A stretch of DNA of 64,000 nucleotides from Achromobacter arsenitoxydans SY8. Lineage in GTDB: Bacteria; Pseudomonadota; Gammaproteobacteria; Burkholderiales; Burkholderiaceae_B. The position numbers were made by a program, and so were the translations under genes. Under the pieces are notes generated by a model. The model worked only from the letters and a program-made list of their open reading frames with translations, was not told the origin of the DNA and did not search any database. The first letter of the stretch is position 1. Every line of letters begins with the position of its first letter. Where the stretch lies: assembly GCF_000236785.1 (NCBI RefSeq), contig NZ_AGUF01000055.1, forward strand, positions 278,689 to 342,688, in the 5' to 3' direction. Shown here one piece after another: positions 42,970 through 52,153 of this stretch.

Positions 42970-44328
42970 ATGGCAAACATCGATCGGATCGTCAATGTGG
43001 CGATCTCCCTGAGCACCACGGCCATCAAGGAGCAGAACTTCTCCGATGTCCTGGTGCTGGGCGCCCACTCCGTGGCCGTCAACCGCATCCTGGTGGTCAC
43101 CGAAGCGTCGGAACTGCTGGAGTTGGGCGTCAGCCAATCCGACCCGCTTTACGTCGCTGTCCGGGACGCGTTCAAGCAGATTCCCACGGTACAACGCGTC
43201 TTTGTGGGGCGCCGCCATGTGGAGACTTCGCGCGTCACCGTCACGCGCGCGAGCATGTCCGCATACGGCGTGAACCTGCAGTGGCGCGCGGCCGACGGAA
43301 GTGTCCAATCCGCGCAGGTGAGTTTTTCCGGCTTGGCCGACAGCACCACTACCACCATCGCCGCTGGCCTGGTGGCGGCCATCGCGGCGACCGCTGCACC
43401 GGTCGAAGCTACCGCTGTCGGCGCCGAAGTGTCCATTACGGCGAACGCCGCCGACGCGGCGGTCGCGGTGTCTGTAAAGGGCAACCTTTCGATTTCGATT
43501 CCGACCAGTTCCGAGACACCAACGGCAGCGCTCACCGCATGCCGCCGGGAAAGCGCGGACTGGTACGGCGTTGCGCTGGCCAGCCGCGTGGAAGCAGACG
43601 TGCTGGATGCCGCAGAGTGGGTGGAATCGAACGGCTGCCTGTTCGGCGTGTCCAGTGCCCAGGCGGGCATCATTGACGCCGCAATTGATACGGATGTCGC
43701 ATCCAAGTGCCAGCAAAAGCAGTACTTCCGCACGCACGTCTGGTTCCACAGCAAAGCGGCAAGCGAAGCGCTGGAATCGGCTGTGATGGCCAACCGCTTT
43801 ACCTACTACCCCGGGGGCGAAACGTGGGCTAATGCCCGGCTGTCGGGGATCACCTACGACAACCTGGCCGAGGGCCAAGCCCTCGCCGCGCATGCCAAGA
43901 ACGCCAACACGTTTGAGCAGATGCGGAACTTCGCCATCACGCAGAACGGCAAGGTCGCGGCGGGCGAATGGATTGACGTGATCCGTGGACGAGACTGGCT
44001 GGCGGAGCAGATCAAGATCAACGTCGCCACGCAAATGATCAATGCCGACGGCAAAGTCCCGTACACCGACGACGGCATTCAGATCATCGTCAATGGCGTA
44101 CGCCAGGCGCTGCTGCTGGGCCAGGCGCGGGGCTTGATCGCACCGGACGAGATCGACAGCGCAGGCATCCGGATCCCGGGCTTTGTCATTTCCGCGCCGC
44201 GCTCTATGGACATTTCCGCCAACGACAAGGCCAACCGGATCCTGCGCGACCTGAAGTTCAGCGCGCGCCTGGCCGGTGCCATCCACGTTGCCGAGATCAA
44301 GGGCAACCTGACCTACCAACAAATCTAA
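42970..44328 (+). CDS. contractile tail sheath protein (DUF3383)
   Basis: 452 residues matching DUF3383 sheath proteins: MANIDRIVNVAISL start, FVGRRHVETSRVTV, YYPGGETWANARLSGI, VIRGRDWLAEQIKINVATQM and a C-terminal DDGIQIIVNGVRQAL. Forms the contractile outer layer of the tail, showing the phage is a myovirus. Start 42970 has GGAG 6 nt upstream. Confidence 0.88.
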   Translation: MANIDRIVNVAISLSTTAIKEQNFSDVLVLGAHSVAVNRILVVTEASELLELGVSQSDPLYVAVRDAFKQIPTVQRVFVGRRHVETSRVTVTRASMSAYGVNLQWRAADGSVQSAQVSFSGLADSTTTTIAAGLVAAIAATAAPVEATAVGAEVSITANAADAAVAVSVKGNLSISIPTSSETPTAALTACRRESADWYGVALASRVEADVLDAAEWVESNGCLFGVSSAQAGIIDAAIDTDVASKCQQKQYFRTHVWFHSKAASEALESAVMANRFTYYPGGETWANARLSGITYDNLAEGQALAAHAKNANTFEQMRNFAITQNGKVAAGEWIDVIRGRDWLAEQIKINVATQMINADGKVPYTDDGIQIIVNGVRQALLLGQARGLIAPDEIDSAGIRIPGFVISAPRSMDISANDKANRILRDLKFSARLAGAIHVAEIKGNLTYQQI

Positions 44329-44338
44329 CGGAGCCACC

Positions 44339-44767
44339 ATGTCCGTGAAAACTTACGCACCTGGCCAGATCAAGATCGTGATGGGCGCCATCGCCTTGAG
44401 CGGCCTGGCCGAAGACACTTTCGTGACGGTGTCCGAGATCGGGGAGGGAATTTCCTCCGTCTCCGGCGCCGACGGCGAAGTCGCGCGATCGATGTCGCGC
44501 GATTCGCGCCTTCGCATCGTGGTGACGCTGCTGCAGACCAGCGCCAGCAACGCACTGCTGACGGCCCTGCATCAAGCCGACAAGTCCACCGACGGCCTTG
44601 GAGCCGTTCCGGTGGCGGTTACCGACCTGCGCGGAAAGTCGCTTCACGCGGCCGACTCCGCCTGGGTCGTCAAGACGCCGGACGCCGGCTACGCCGCGAA
44701 GGTTGGCAACCGCGAATGGGTCATCGAAACCGGGCAATCCATCAACGTCGTTGGGGGTAATAGCTGA
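44339..44767 (+). CDS. tail tube protein (DUF3277-like)
   Basis: 142 residues beginning MSVKTYAPGQIKIVMGAIAL, with FVTVSEIGEGISSVSGADGE. Resembles the DUF3277 tube proteins that follow DUF3383 sheaths. Polymerises as the inner tail tube. One-base overlap with the chaperone gene. Confidence 0.8.
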   Translation: MSVKTYAPGQIKIVMGAIALSGLAEDTFVTVSEIGEGISSVSGADGEVARSMSRDSRLRIVVTLLQTSASNALLTALHQADKSTDGLGAVPVAVTDLRGKSLHAADSAWVVKTPDAGYAAKVGNREWVIETGQSINVVGGNS

Positions 44768-45249
44768 TGAGCCGCAATCTCAAGGTGCTGATTGGCACCA
44801 CCACGTTTCACATCACCAGGTTCGACGCCTTCCGGCAGCTGGAGTTGCTGGGTGACCTGCAGAAGGAAGTTCTGCCCGCCGCCGGAGCCCTGCTGTCGGC
44901 GGTGTTCAGCGCGGACGGCGCTCAGGAGCGCGACGAGCAGGCGATGCGACTGGCGCTTCAGGACCTTTCGGCGCGCCTGGGCGGCGCCGCGATGAAAGCG
45001 TGGTCCGAAAAGTTGATCGATGCCGAACTGGTGAGCTTCGAACTGGCGGGCCGCGACCCGCAGAAACTGACCGCGGCGCATCGGGGCCTGGCCTTCGAGG
45101 ACTTCTCCCAGATCCTGGAGCTGTTGTTTCACATCCTCAAGCACAACTTCGCCGGCCCTTTCGTTCAATGGGCCGGCCGCTTTGGTCCGGTCCGCGAGAA
45201 GCTGGCGACGCTGTCGGGAAGTTTGATCCCGCCTTCGAGCGAGAGCTGA
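44767..45249 (+). CDS. tail assembly chaperone (first frame)
   Basis: 160 residues: FRQLELLGDLQKEVLPAAGA at the start and RLGGAAMKAWSEKLIDAELV. Placed between tube and tape measure, where chaperones of the gpG/gpGT type that coat the tape measure are found. A second frame without its own good start continues for 78 codons beyond, so a -1 frameshift product is expected (next entry). Confidence 0.78.
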   Translation: MSRNLKVLIGTTTFHITRFDAFRQLELLGDLQKEVLPAAGALLSAVFSADGAQERDEQAMRLALQDLSARLGGAAMKAWSEKLIDAELVSFELAGRDPQKLTAAHRGLAFEDFSQILELLFHILKHNFAGPFVQWAGRFGPVREKLATLSGSLIPPSSES

Positions 45250-45398
45250 TCGTCTGGCGTCCCGTGCTGGCGGGGCACGTCAGCCTGGACGCCGTGCGCC
45301 GTGCCGACGTCGACCTGCTGGACATCATGAAGCTGAATGCACTGATGGACGCCCAGGACGCGGCGCGGGCACACGCAAGTAGGAAGAACACGCAATGA
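45162..45398 (+). CDS. tail assembly chaperone -1 frameshift extension
   Basis: The -1 frame is open through the end of the first chaperone gene. It continues with DAVGKFDPAFERELIVWRPV and AGHVSLDAVRRADVDLLDIM, ending 45398 and overlapping the tape-measure ATG. A canonical slippery heptamer C-CCT-TTC lies in the right frame at 45156-45162. It is flanked by GCCGGCCC and GGGCCGGC, which could pair. Slipping there would give a 210-residue fusion. An alternative is independent start at ATG 45174. Confidence 0.65.
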   Translation, partial: RSMGRPLWSGPREAGDAVGKFDPAFERELIVWRPVLAGHVSLDAVRRADVDLLDIMKLNALMDAQDAARAHASRKNTQ

Positions 45399-47743
45399 CC
45401 ATAGTCCGTGAGCTGGTCACCCTCCTGCGCTATCAGGTGGATGAATCGGGCCTAAAGCGGTACCAGGAAACGTACCAGGCAACCCAAGACTCTCTGCAGA
45501 AGGCCAGCACGAAGACCGTGCAGGCCATGCGCCAGGCGCTGACTGGGTCGGTCTATCAGCCCGGTGCATGGGGATCGCGCGCCGCGGGGCCGCGGTCGCC
45601 GGTGGCGCCGCCGGTCGGCGGACCGTTGCCAGCGCCGCAACCACTGGCGGTGCGCGCCGGAGCGGCCGCCGGTGCCGCAGGCGTGGGCAGGCCTGCGGCG
45701 TTCCCCGTTGACGTTGGGGAAAGCCGCGCCAGGATCGGGCAAGTTCAGGCCGCCTACGGCGCGCTCATGGCGCGCGCGCGGGTTGGCATGCGCACTGTCC
45801 GTGAGGCCGGGATTGGCGCATGGGAGGGCGTCCGCCTGGCCATCCAAGACGCTCGCGGCGCGCAAGACGGTTTCAATCGCAACGTTGCACGCGGTGCGCG
45901 GCTTGCCCGCGAGCAGGCGGGCGCGTTCAGCGGCTTGCGGGGCGTCCTGAGCGCTGTCTTCGGCGTGTCGATCCTTCACCGAATTTCGGGGGATATCGAC
46001 GCGTGGGGGCAATTGGAAGCCCGTATGCGTCAGGTCACCGCGTCGGCACAGGAATACGGGGAGGTGGATCAGGACCTGGCGCGGATTTCCCGCCTGACGT
46101 ACAAGGCCTACGCCGACAATGCAGAGCTGTTCGTGCGCACCAGGCGGACGATGTCCGACCTGGGCAAGTCCACCCAGGACACGGTTGATGTGACGGAGGG
46201 GCTGTCGCTGGGCATGGCACTGTCCAGCACCAAAGTCCAGGACCAGGAATCGGTCATTTCTGCCCTGACGGCCGCCATCATGCAGGGCAAGCTGGGAATG
46301 GAGCAATACGCCACGCTGATGCGCGCGGCGCCCCGCCTGCAGGTGGCCCTGGCCGATGGCCTCGGCACGACCACCGACAAGCTGCTCGAGCAGGTGAAGG
46401 CCGGCAAGGTTACAACGGACCAGTTCTTGCCGGCGCTGCAAACTCAGCTCGCAAAAATGCGGGTTGAGGCCGAATCCATGCCGGTCACGATCGCGGATGC
46501 GATGACGGTGTGGAGCGACGCCTTCCAGCGCTTCTTTGGCCAAATGGCGCTCGGGAAGGCGGCGGTGGGTGGGGTGACGAAGAGCATCGAGTTGCTGGCC
46601 GATAACATCGGCGCCGTCGTCAAGCTGCTGGCGCTCGTAGGGGCTGCCTGGGGGTTGGTCCGGCTGCGCAACTGGATGGCCTTGGCGACCGTCCAGTCCG
46701 GCGGCCTGATCCGCTCAATGGTCACGGCCACTCGGACAGCCATCGGCCTGGACAGCGCAATGGCCCTGCGACGCGGGCCGGCCGGTGCGCTGCGCATGCT
46801 GACCTTGTGGAATCGTTCGCTGGCGCCCCTCCTGCGCATGGCAGCGATCCTGTATTCCATCTACCTGCTGGTGGATGACATCGGTGTGTGGTTCCGGGGC
46901 GGCGATTCGGTTTTCGGCGACCTGATCGGGCCGGTCGGAGAATGGAAGGGGGAGATCGAAGCGGTCAAGAACTTCCTCGTCCAGATCAAGGACATGCTGG
47001 GCGGGGCGGGGCAGGCGCTGGGGCCGTGGGTCACCAAGTGGGGCACTATCGCTGTCTTGCTCTATGGGGTATGGGCAATTCTTTCGCCGATTCGCGGGCT
47101 GATCACCTTTCTGGCCTTGCGCGCGGTGCCGATGCTGTGGGCTGCGTTCGCCGCGCACCCGGTAGGTCGCATCATCAGCCTCGTCCTGGGCGGCCTACTG
47201 CTGGTATGGCAGAACTGGGACCGCATCAGCAAGTTCTTTGGTGAAACCTGGGACGCGTTCAAGAAGAAGGGGAAGGAGGCGCTCGACGGCCTTCTGGGCT
47301 TCTTCGATGACATCGGCGGGCGGATGATCGCGAAGATCCAGGAAATCGGCAGCGCGATTGGGAAGTGGATCACCGACAAGGTGGAGGCGGCCGCAAAGGT
47401 GCTGAAAGACCTGCTCCCCGGAAAAATGCTGACCGATGACCAGAAGGCGCTCATGACCGGCCCGCGTGGCGCTCTGGGCGCGCTGCCTCAATGGCAGGCG
47501 TTCGCATATGGTGCGGGCATTCCTTCCGTGTCGGCCGGCACCGCACTTCGAGCGGGCGCGGGCGGGCTCGGTGGCCTGGGCCAGGTCGATATTCACAACG
47601 AAGTCACGGTCAATGCGCCGGGCGCCGACCCCAACGCCGTCGCAGGCGCCACCAGGCGCGGCATGGAAAGCACGCAGCGCCGCAGCATTGATCAGATGGC
47701 GCGCATTCTCGGTACTCCCACAGGGGTCGAAGTTGCGCCGTAA
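45395..47743 (+). CDS. tape measure protein
   Basis: 782 residues, the longest gene of the tail module. A coiled-coil N terminus, then the tape-measure core (MSDLGKSTQDTVDVTEGLSL, MEQYATLMRAAPRLQVALAD), hydrophobic stretches near residues 400-430, 480-500 and 560-600 that may help DNA cross the membrane, and a Gly/Ala-rich end. Its length sets tail length. The ATG overlaps the stop of the frameshift chaperone. Confidence 0.9.
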   Translation: MTIVRELVTLLRYQVDESGLKRYQETYQATQDSLQKASTKTVQAMRQALTGSVYQPGAWGSRAAGPRSPVAPPVGGPLPAPQPLAVRAGAAAGAAGVGRPAAFPVDVGESRARIGQVQAAYGALMARARVGMRTVREAGIGAWEGVRLAIQDARGAQDGFNRNVARGARLAREQAGAFSGLRGVLSAVFGVSILHRISGDIDAWGQLEARMRQVTASAQEYGEVDQDLARISRLTYKAYADNAELFVRTRRTMSDLGKSTQDTVDVTEGLSLGMALSSTKVQDQESVISALTAAIMQGKLGMEQYATLMRAAPRLQVALADGLGTTTDKLLEQVKAGKVTTDQFLPALQTQLAKMRVEAESMPVTIADAMTVWSDAFQRFFGQMALGKAAVGGVTKSIELLADNIGAVVKLLALVGAAWGLVRLRNWMALATVQSGGLIRSMVTATRTAIGLDSAMALRRGPAGALRMLTLWNRSLAPLLRMAAILYSIYLLVDDIGVWFRGGDSVFGDLIGPVGEWKGEIEAVKNFLVQIKDMLGGAGQALGPWVTKWGTIAVLLYGVWAILSPIRGLITFLALRAVPMLWAAFAAHPVGRIISLVLGGLLLVWQNWDRISKFFGETWDAFKKKGKEALDGLLGFFDDIGGRMIAKIQEIGSAIGKWITDKVEAAAKVLKDLLPGKMLTDDQKALMTGPRGALGALPQWQAFAYGAGIPSVSAGTALRAGAGGLGGLGQVDIHNEVTVNAPGADPNAVAGATRRGMESTQRRSIDQMARILGTPTGVEVAP

Positions 47744-47755
47744 AGGGGGTGTGCG

Positions 47756-48366
47756 ATGAGCTTTGTTTCGATGTTGTTCGGTTGGGGGGCGGCAGCAGCA
47801 TCGGCGTCATTCCGCTCGATGCGCTCATTACCGAGGCGACTGAGCTGGAAAGCCAGGCCACCAGCTACGCGGTGGAGGAGGGGCCTCCCGTGACGGACCA
47901 CATTGCGCAAGAGTCTGAACGTCTGCAGATGGACGGCTGGGTGACTGCGGCCGAGGCGTCCCTGCTGGGGGGAGTAGGTGGGCAGCGGACAAGCGGGGCG
48001 AACTCGCTGGGCACGGGGCGCCAGAAGCTGATTAGTGCCAAGGCGGCGCTGCGCAAGATCCACGCCGACCGGCTGCCCATCACCATCACGACTGGCCTTG
48101 ACGTGTACGTGGACTTTGCAATGACCCGGTGCTCGATCGGGCGCTCCAATGACGCGGGCGACCGCTTCTCTATCACGGCCGAATTCCGAAAGATCCGGAA
48201 GGTGGCGTTGCGACAGGGGGATATCCCGCCCGAGAAGACCAGCGGCACCGCTTCCGGTAAGGCCGGAGGTACAAAGACCAACGCCGGCAAGACAAACGGG
48301 GCCGAGCCAACGCCGCGCGAGCAATCGGAGCTGAAGGGCAAGGTTGGGTCGATTTTCCAGAGGTAG
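47756..48366 (+). CDS. baseplate/tail protein, possible frameshift in a G6 run near the start
   Basis: About 200 residues: IGVIPLDALITEATELESQA, EEGPPVTDHIAQESERLQMD, ADRLPITITTGLDVYVDFAM. This is the type of phage baseplate protein following the tape measure. The long frame opens at GTG 47749, but the good ribosome site (AAGGGGG, 6 nt) serves ATG 47756 in another frame, which reads MSFVSMLFGWG and would need a -1 shift in GGGGGG (47784-47789) to join. Either a GTG start without a shift, a real frameshift, or a sequence error. Confidence 0.65.
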
Positions 48367-48370
48367 CCCA

Positions 48371-48703
48371 ATGCTGAAAATTCCCGTTATCGATTCCAAC
48401 GACAGCCTCATCGAGGTCGAGCTGGATGGGCTGACCTATTTTTTCCAGGTGTCCTGGAACAGCGAAGCCGAACAGTGGACGCTTTCAATCGAAAACGCCT
48501 ACAACGAAGTAATTGTCTCGGGCATCGCCGTCGTACCGGACCGGCCACTACTGGCCTGGTACCGCCATTTGGCCGTGCCTCCGGGCGAGCTGGTCGCCTT
48601 GGCCCCGGACAGGCGCAACACTATCAGCCGCGAGGCGCTGCCCGCCGGCCAGGTGGCACTTATCTATGTGGAGTCGGCGGAGGTAGCTGATGGCGCGGTT
48701 TGA
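48371..48703 (+). CDS. baseplate plug-type protein
   Basis: 110 residues starting MLKIPVIDSNDSLIEVELDG with LTYFFQVSWNSEAEQWTLSI, a small beta-rich protein matching those placed between the Dit-like and hub genes in DUF3383 myoviruses. It likely closes the hub. The 3' end overlaps the hub gene by 14 nt. Confidence 0.68.
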   Translation: MLKIPVIDSNDSLIEVELDGLTYFFQVSWNSEAEQWTLSIENAYNEVIVSGIAVVPDRPLLAWYRHLAVPPGELVALAPDRRNTISREALPAGQVALIYVESAEVADGAV

Positions 48704-49607
48704 TCGTGTGTACCGGCTGCTGGTGGGCAAGCCGAACCAGCAGGGGGTGGAAATTGTTCAGCCCATGCGCATTACCTTCGACGTCACCAAGGACGCCGCC
48801 GAAGAGCCGAACGAGCATGTGATCCGCGTCTACAACCTGGCCGAGCCCACGCGCCGCGCGCTCGAAGAGCCTGGGCTCATGTGCGTCCTGTATGCGGGAT
48901 ACGCGGAAGAGGACGGGCCGCTGTTGCTGGCGGCCGGCAGTGTGGTCTTCGCCTATACCAAGTTCGAACAGCCGGATGTGGTGACCGAGTTGATTGTGAA
49001 AGACGGCTACGCGGAGGTGCGAGACACGGCGGTTTCTATCGGCCTCGGACCAGGCGCTCAGGCGTCATCCATCATTCAGAACATAGCGCGCCAGATGGGC
49101 CTCTCCTTGGTTATGGCCGATGATGTGCCGGATCGGCGCTGGCAGCAGGGGTTTTCGTTCTATGGCGCCGCGCGCACCGCGCTGCACAAGGTGACCCAGG
49201 GGACCGGCCTGGAGTGGTCGATTCAAAACCAGCAATTGCAGGTCATCGCACGCAAAGGCACGACGCGCCGGCGCGCCGTGGTGCTGGCCGCGGATACCGG
49301 ACTGTTGGGGTACCCGGAGCGGACGCGCGAGGCGGCGCGGGAAAAGGCCAAGGTAAGGGACAAGACGACCGGCGACGACGTGAACCTTGTCAGCGCGCGG
49401 CAGCAGCGGGACGGCTGGCGTGTCACGTCCTTGCTATTGCCCACGCTGAACCCGGGCGATTTGGTGAAGCTGGAAAGCCGCACGGTCGAGGCGTTCCTTC
49501 GAATTGAAGCGCTGCGCAGCACGGGCGATAGCGCGGGCGGGGATTGGCAGACTGAGCTCGAACTGGTCGACAGGTACGCGCCGCCCAAAAAGAAGGCAGA
49601 TTCATGA
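48690..49607 (+). CDS. baseplate hub protein
   Basis: 305 residues: FDVTKDAAEEPNEHVIRVYN, then the domain typical of gp27/gpD hub proteins (QGFSFYGAARTALHKVTQGT, LEWSIQNQQLQVIARKGTTR). Forms the ring through which the spike and tube meet. Stop overlaps the spike start (ATGA). Confidence 0.78.
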   Translation: MARFDRVYRLLVGKPNQQGVEIVQPMRITFDVTKDAAEEPNEHVIRVYNLAEPTRRALEEPGLMCVLYAGYAEEDGPLLLAAGSVVFAYTKFEQPDVVTELIVKDGYAEVRDTAVSIGLGPGAQASSIIQNIARQMGLSLVMADDVPDRRWQQGFSFYGAARTALHKVTQGTGLEWSIQNQQLQVIARKGTTRRRAVVLAADTGLLGYPERTREAAREKAKVRDKTTGDDVNLVSARQQRDGWRVTSLLLPTLNPGDLVKLESRTVEAFLRIEALRSTGDSAGGDWQTELELVDRYAPPKKKADS

Positions 49608-50308
49608 ACGGCAACCCGATTGCAGTGCTTAGGGCGCTGATCGCCAGCGAGCTGGCCGAGGTATACACCACGCTGCCCGGGGTGGTGGTGTCCTACGACG
49701 GCAAGTCCATCACCGCTCGGCCGGCGCTGGCAAAGCGCCTGGCCAACGGCGAAGTACTGCGCGCCCCTCAAATCGTCCGCGTGCCGGTCTGCTGGCCCGT
49801 GGGAGACGTGAACGGTGCAGAGGCCCTGATCTCGGTACCGCTCAAGGCGGGTGACGCGGTCAAGCTGTCCTTTTCTGCACGCGCGCTGGAAAACTGGCTC
49901 GCGGGCAGCGACGGCCCGCCAGACGATCCTCGGCAGTTCGACCTATCCGATGCGTTCGCGACGCCGGTGATGCGACCCGGCACCGTGGCGGCCGACACGG
50001 AGAATGTCAGCATCCAGTACGGACCGGGCACCCTGAAGCTCTCGCCCGAAGGGCACCTGACCATGAACGTGCGGACGTGGGAGGTCAACATGGATGAGGG
50101 AACCTTCAACGGGCCGCTGACCGTCAATGGTCTGCTGACCTATACCCAGGGCATGCATGGTTCCAGAGGTGCCGGCGGCGGTGGCGCGACCATCACCATC
50201 GAAGGGGATGTGAACTTCCGCAACGGCTCGCTGACCCACAACGGCAAGGATGTTGGCAGCACGCACAAACATCCTTATGCCGGCGGCACAACCGAGGAGC
50301 CTATCTGA
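49604..50308 (+). CDS. membrane-puncturing spike (Gp138 N-terminal domain)
   Basis: 234 residues. An N-terminal OB-type domain (LPGVVVSYDGKSITARPAL, VRVPVCWPVGDVNGAEALI) as in Gp138-type spikes, then a repetitive beta-helix (GTLKLSPEGHLTMNV) and a tip ending THKHPYAGGTTEEPI, where the HKH may bind an iron ion as in other spike tips. It pierces the outer membrane on contraction. Confidence 0.83.
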   Translation: MNGNPIAVLRALIASELAEVYTTLPGVVVSYDGKSITARPALAKRLANGEVLRAPQIVRVPVCWPVGDVNGAEALISVPLKAGDAVKLSFSARALENWLAGSDGPPDDPRQFDLSDAFATPVMRPGTVAADTENVSIQYGPGTLKLSPEGHLTMNVRTWEVNMDEGTFNGPLTVNGLLTYTQGMHGSRGAGGGGATITIEGDVNFRNGSLTHNGKDVGSTHKHPYAGGTTEEPI

Positions 50309-50676
50309 TGAGCCTGGACCTTGCACTTTCCATGGATGGCGACCTCGCCTTGGACTTGATGGGCGCTACTCGCCTGGTTGGGGGCGCGGAACGCGTCCGC
50401 CAGCAGATCGGGATCACCCTCCGCGTGCTCTTGGGTGAATGGTTTCTCGACACTTCCTTCGGCGTGCCGTATTTCGAAGACATCCTGGTCAAGAACCCCG
50501 ACCGGGCTTCCATCGAGGCTGTGCTCCGCGCGCGCATAGTGGACGTCCCCAGCGTGACTGCCGTCCAGCGCCTTGGCCTGGAAGTCGATCGCGCCGCGCG
50601 CGCGCTTCGCGTGACGTTCGAAGCCGAGACAACGGAAGGCCTGGCTGACGGAATCGTGACGCTCGGCATGCCCTAA
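50308..50676 (+). CDS. gp25-like baseplate wedge / sheath initiator
   Basis: 122 residues with RVLLGEWFLDTSFGVPYFED, the hallmark of W/gp25-like baseplate proteins. It starts sheath assembly on the baseplate. One-base overlap with the spike gene. Confidence 0.85.
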   Translation: MSLDLALSMDGDLALDLMGATRLVGGAERVRQQIGITLRVLLGEWFLDTSFGVPYFEDILVKNPDRASIEAVLRARIVDVPSVTAVQRLGLEVDRAARALRVTFEAETTEGLADGIVTLGMP

Positions 50677-50701
50677 ATTCAGAAAATTCAAGAGGTTACC
50701 T

Positions 50702-52153
50702 ATGGCCTACGGTGTGACACCGGATGGGTTCGTGCGCATGCGCCTGCCCGAGATTCGCCAGGAGATTATTGAAGACCTGCGGGCGAAGCTGCTCGCCGCG
50801 GGCGTGGCTGAAACCGTGGAGACCCGGCCGGATAGCATTACCGGGCTGCTGATCGATACGTTCGCTGAGCGCGAGGCGGCATTGTGGGAGCAGGCGGAAG
50901 GAGTCTATCTGGCCATGTACCCCGGCTCCGCCAATGGCGTGTCTCTAGATCGCGCTGTTTCGTTCACAGGCGTGAAGCGTCTGGGGGACGAGCAAGCGCG
51001 CGCCTATGTCGTTGTGTATGGCCAGAGCGGCACCACCGTTGCGCAAGGGGCGCAGGTCCGCCACCGAGTCAGCCAGAACTTGTGGCGGCTGGAAGGCGAC
51101 GTGCGAATACTGCCGGGCGCCGCGGCCGATGTGACGCTGCAGCCCGTTGTACAGCCGAACGCGCTGTACTCCGTCAGCGTAGACGGGCAGGCGTATTCGT
51201 ACACCTCCGGGGCCGTGACGAACCTGCCCGCCATCCTGGCCGGCCTGGTCGCGGCAGTTTCCGCCAGCAGTCTGGACGTCTCCAGCGATGGCGCGTCAAT
51301 TCGAATGCATACCGGCGGGCGGGTCGCGTCCGCATTCGCCTGGTCGGCCAATTTTTCGTTGGCGCGGCTGGGCTCTCCCGGCCTGGCCGTCACCGAGGAG
51401 GCCTCGGAGGAGGTTGCCGCAGTGGGCGACCTGAACGCCATCGTAACGGCCGTAGACGGCTGGGATGGGGTCGATAACCTGCAGGCGGGTACCGCTGGGC
51501 GGCTCGCGGAAAACGATGCTGAACTGAGCGCCCGCTATCCGTCTGGGTTGTTCAGGCTGGGGGCGGGCACGCTACCGAGCATCGCGCCCAACATTCGAGA
51601 TCGAGTACCGGGCGTTCGGGCCATTAAGGTGTTCGAAAATGACACGGACGGGCCAGACGCGGCGGGCCGCCTGCCGCATTCCATCCACGTCGTGGTGGAC
51701 GGCGGCCTCGATGAGGAGCTGGCCGAGGCGATCTTTCGGACGAAAGGTGGGGGGATTGACACCAATGGGGGCAGTCTGGTGGTCGTCATTGACGATGAGG
51801 GCGCCCAGCAGCCCATCAAGTTCGACCGCCCGGAACGGGTCTACGTCTGGGTGTCTGCGGAGCTGACTCTGCTGCCGCCGGCGGAGCAAGTTTTTCCGCC
51901 GACGGGGCTGGACGATGTCGCGGACAACTTGGCCACGGCTGGTGACGGCTTCTCGATTGGCGATGACGTCATCCGCCAGCGGCTGTTCGGGGCGATCTAC
52001 AGGACGACGGGGATTAAGTCGGTGGTGCTGGCCCTGGCCTCCTCAACGGACCCGGCCTTTGTGCCCGGGCCCGCCGACTTCTCGGAAGATAACGTCGAGA
52101 TCCTGGACGCCCAGGTGGCGGTGTTCGATCGCTCCCGCATTAAGGTGACCTGA
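50702..52153 (+). CDS. baseplate J protein
   Basis: 483 residues, gpJ family: VTPDGFVRMRLPEIRQEIIE start, LWEQAEGVYLAMYPGSANGV and SLDRAVSFTGVKR in the first third, GWDGVDNLQAGTAGRLAEND in the middle, and FSIGDDVIRQRLFGAIYRTT near the end. Builds the baseplate wedge with gp25-like and DUF2612 proteins. Confidence 0.9.
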   Translation: MAYGVTPDGFVRMRLPEIRQEIIEDLRAKLLAAGVAETVETRPDSITGLLIDTFAEREAALWEQAEGVYLAMYPGSANGVSLDRAVSFTGVKRLGDEQARAYVVVYGQSGTTVAQGAQVRHRVSQNLWRLEGDVRILPGAAADVTLQPVVQPNALYSVSVDGQAYSYTSGAVTNLPAILAGLVAAVSASSLDVSSDGASIRMHTGGRVASAFAWSANFSLARLGSPGLAVTEEASEEVAAVGDLNAIVTAVDGWDGVDNLQAGTAGRLAENDAELSARYPSGLFRLGAGTLPSIAPNIRDRVPGVRAIKVFENDTDGPDAAGRLPHSIHVVVDGGLDEELAEAIFRTKGGGIDTNGGSLVVVIDDEGAQQPIKFDRPERVYVWVSAELTLLPPAEQVFPPTGLDDVADNLATAGDGFSIGDDVIRQRLFGAIYRTTGIKSVVLALASSTDPAFVPGPADFSEDNVEILDAQVAVFDRSRIKVT

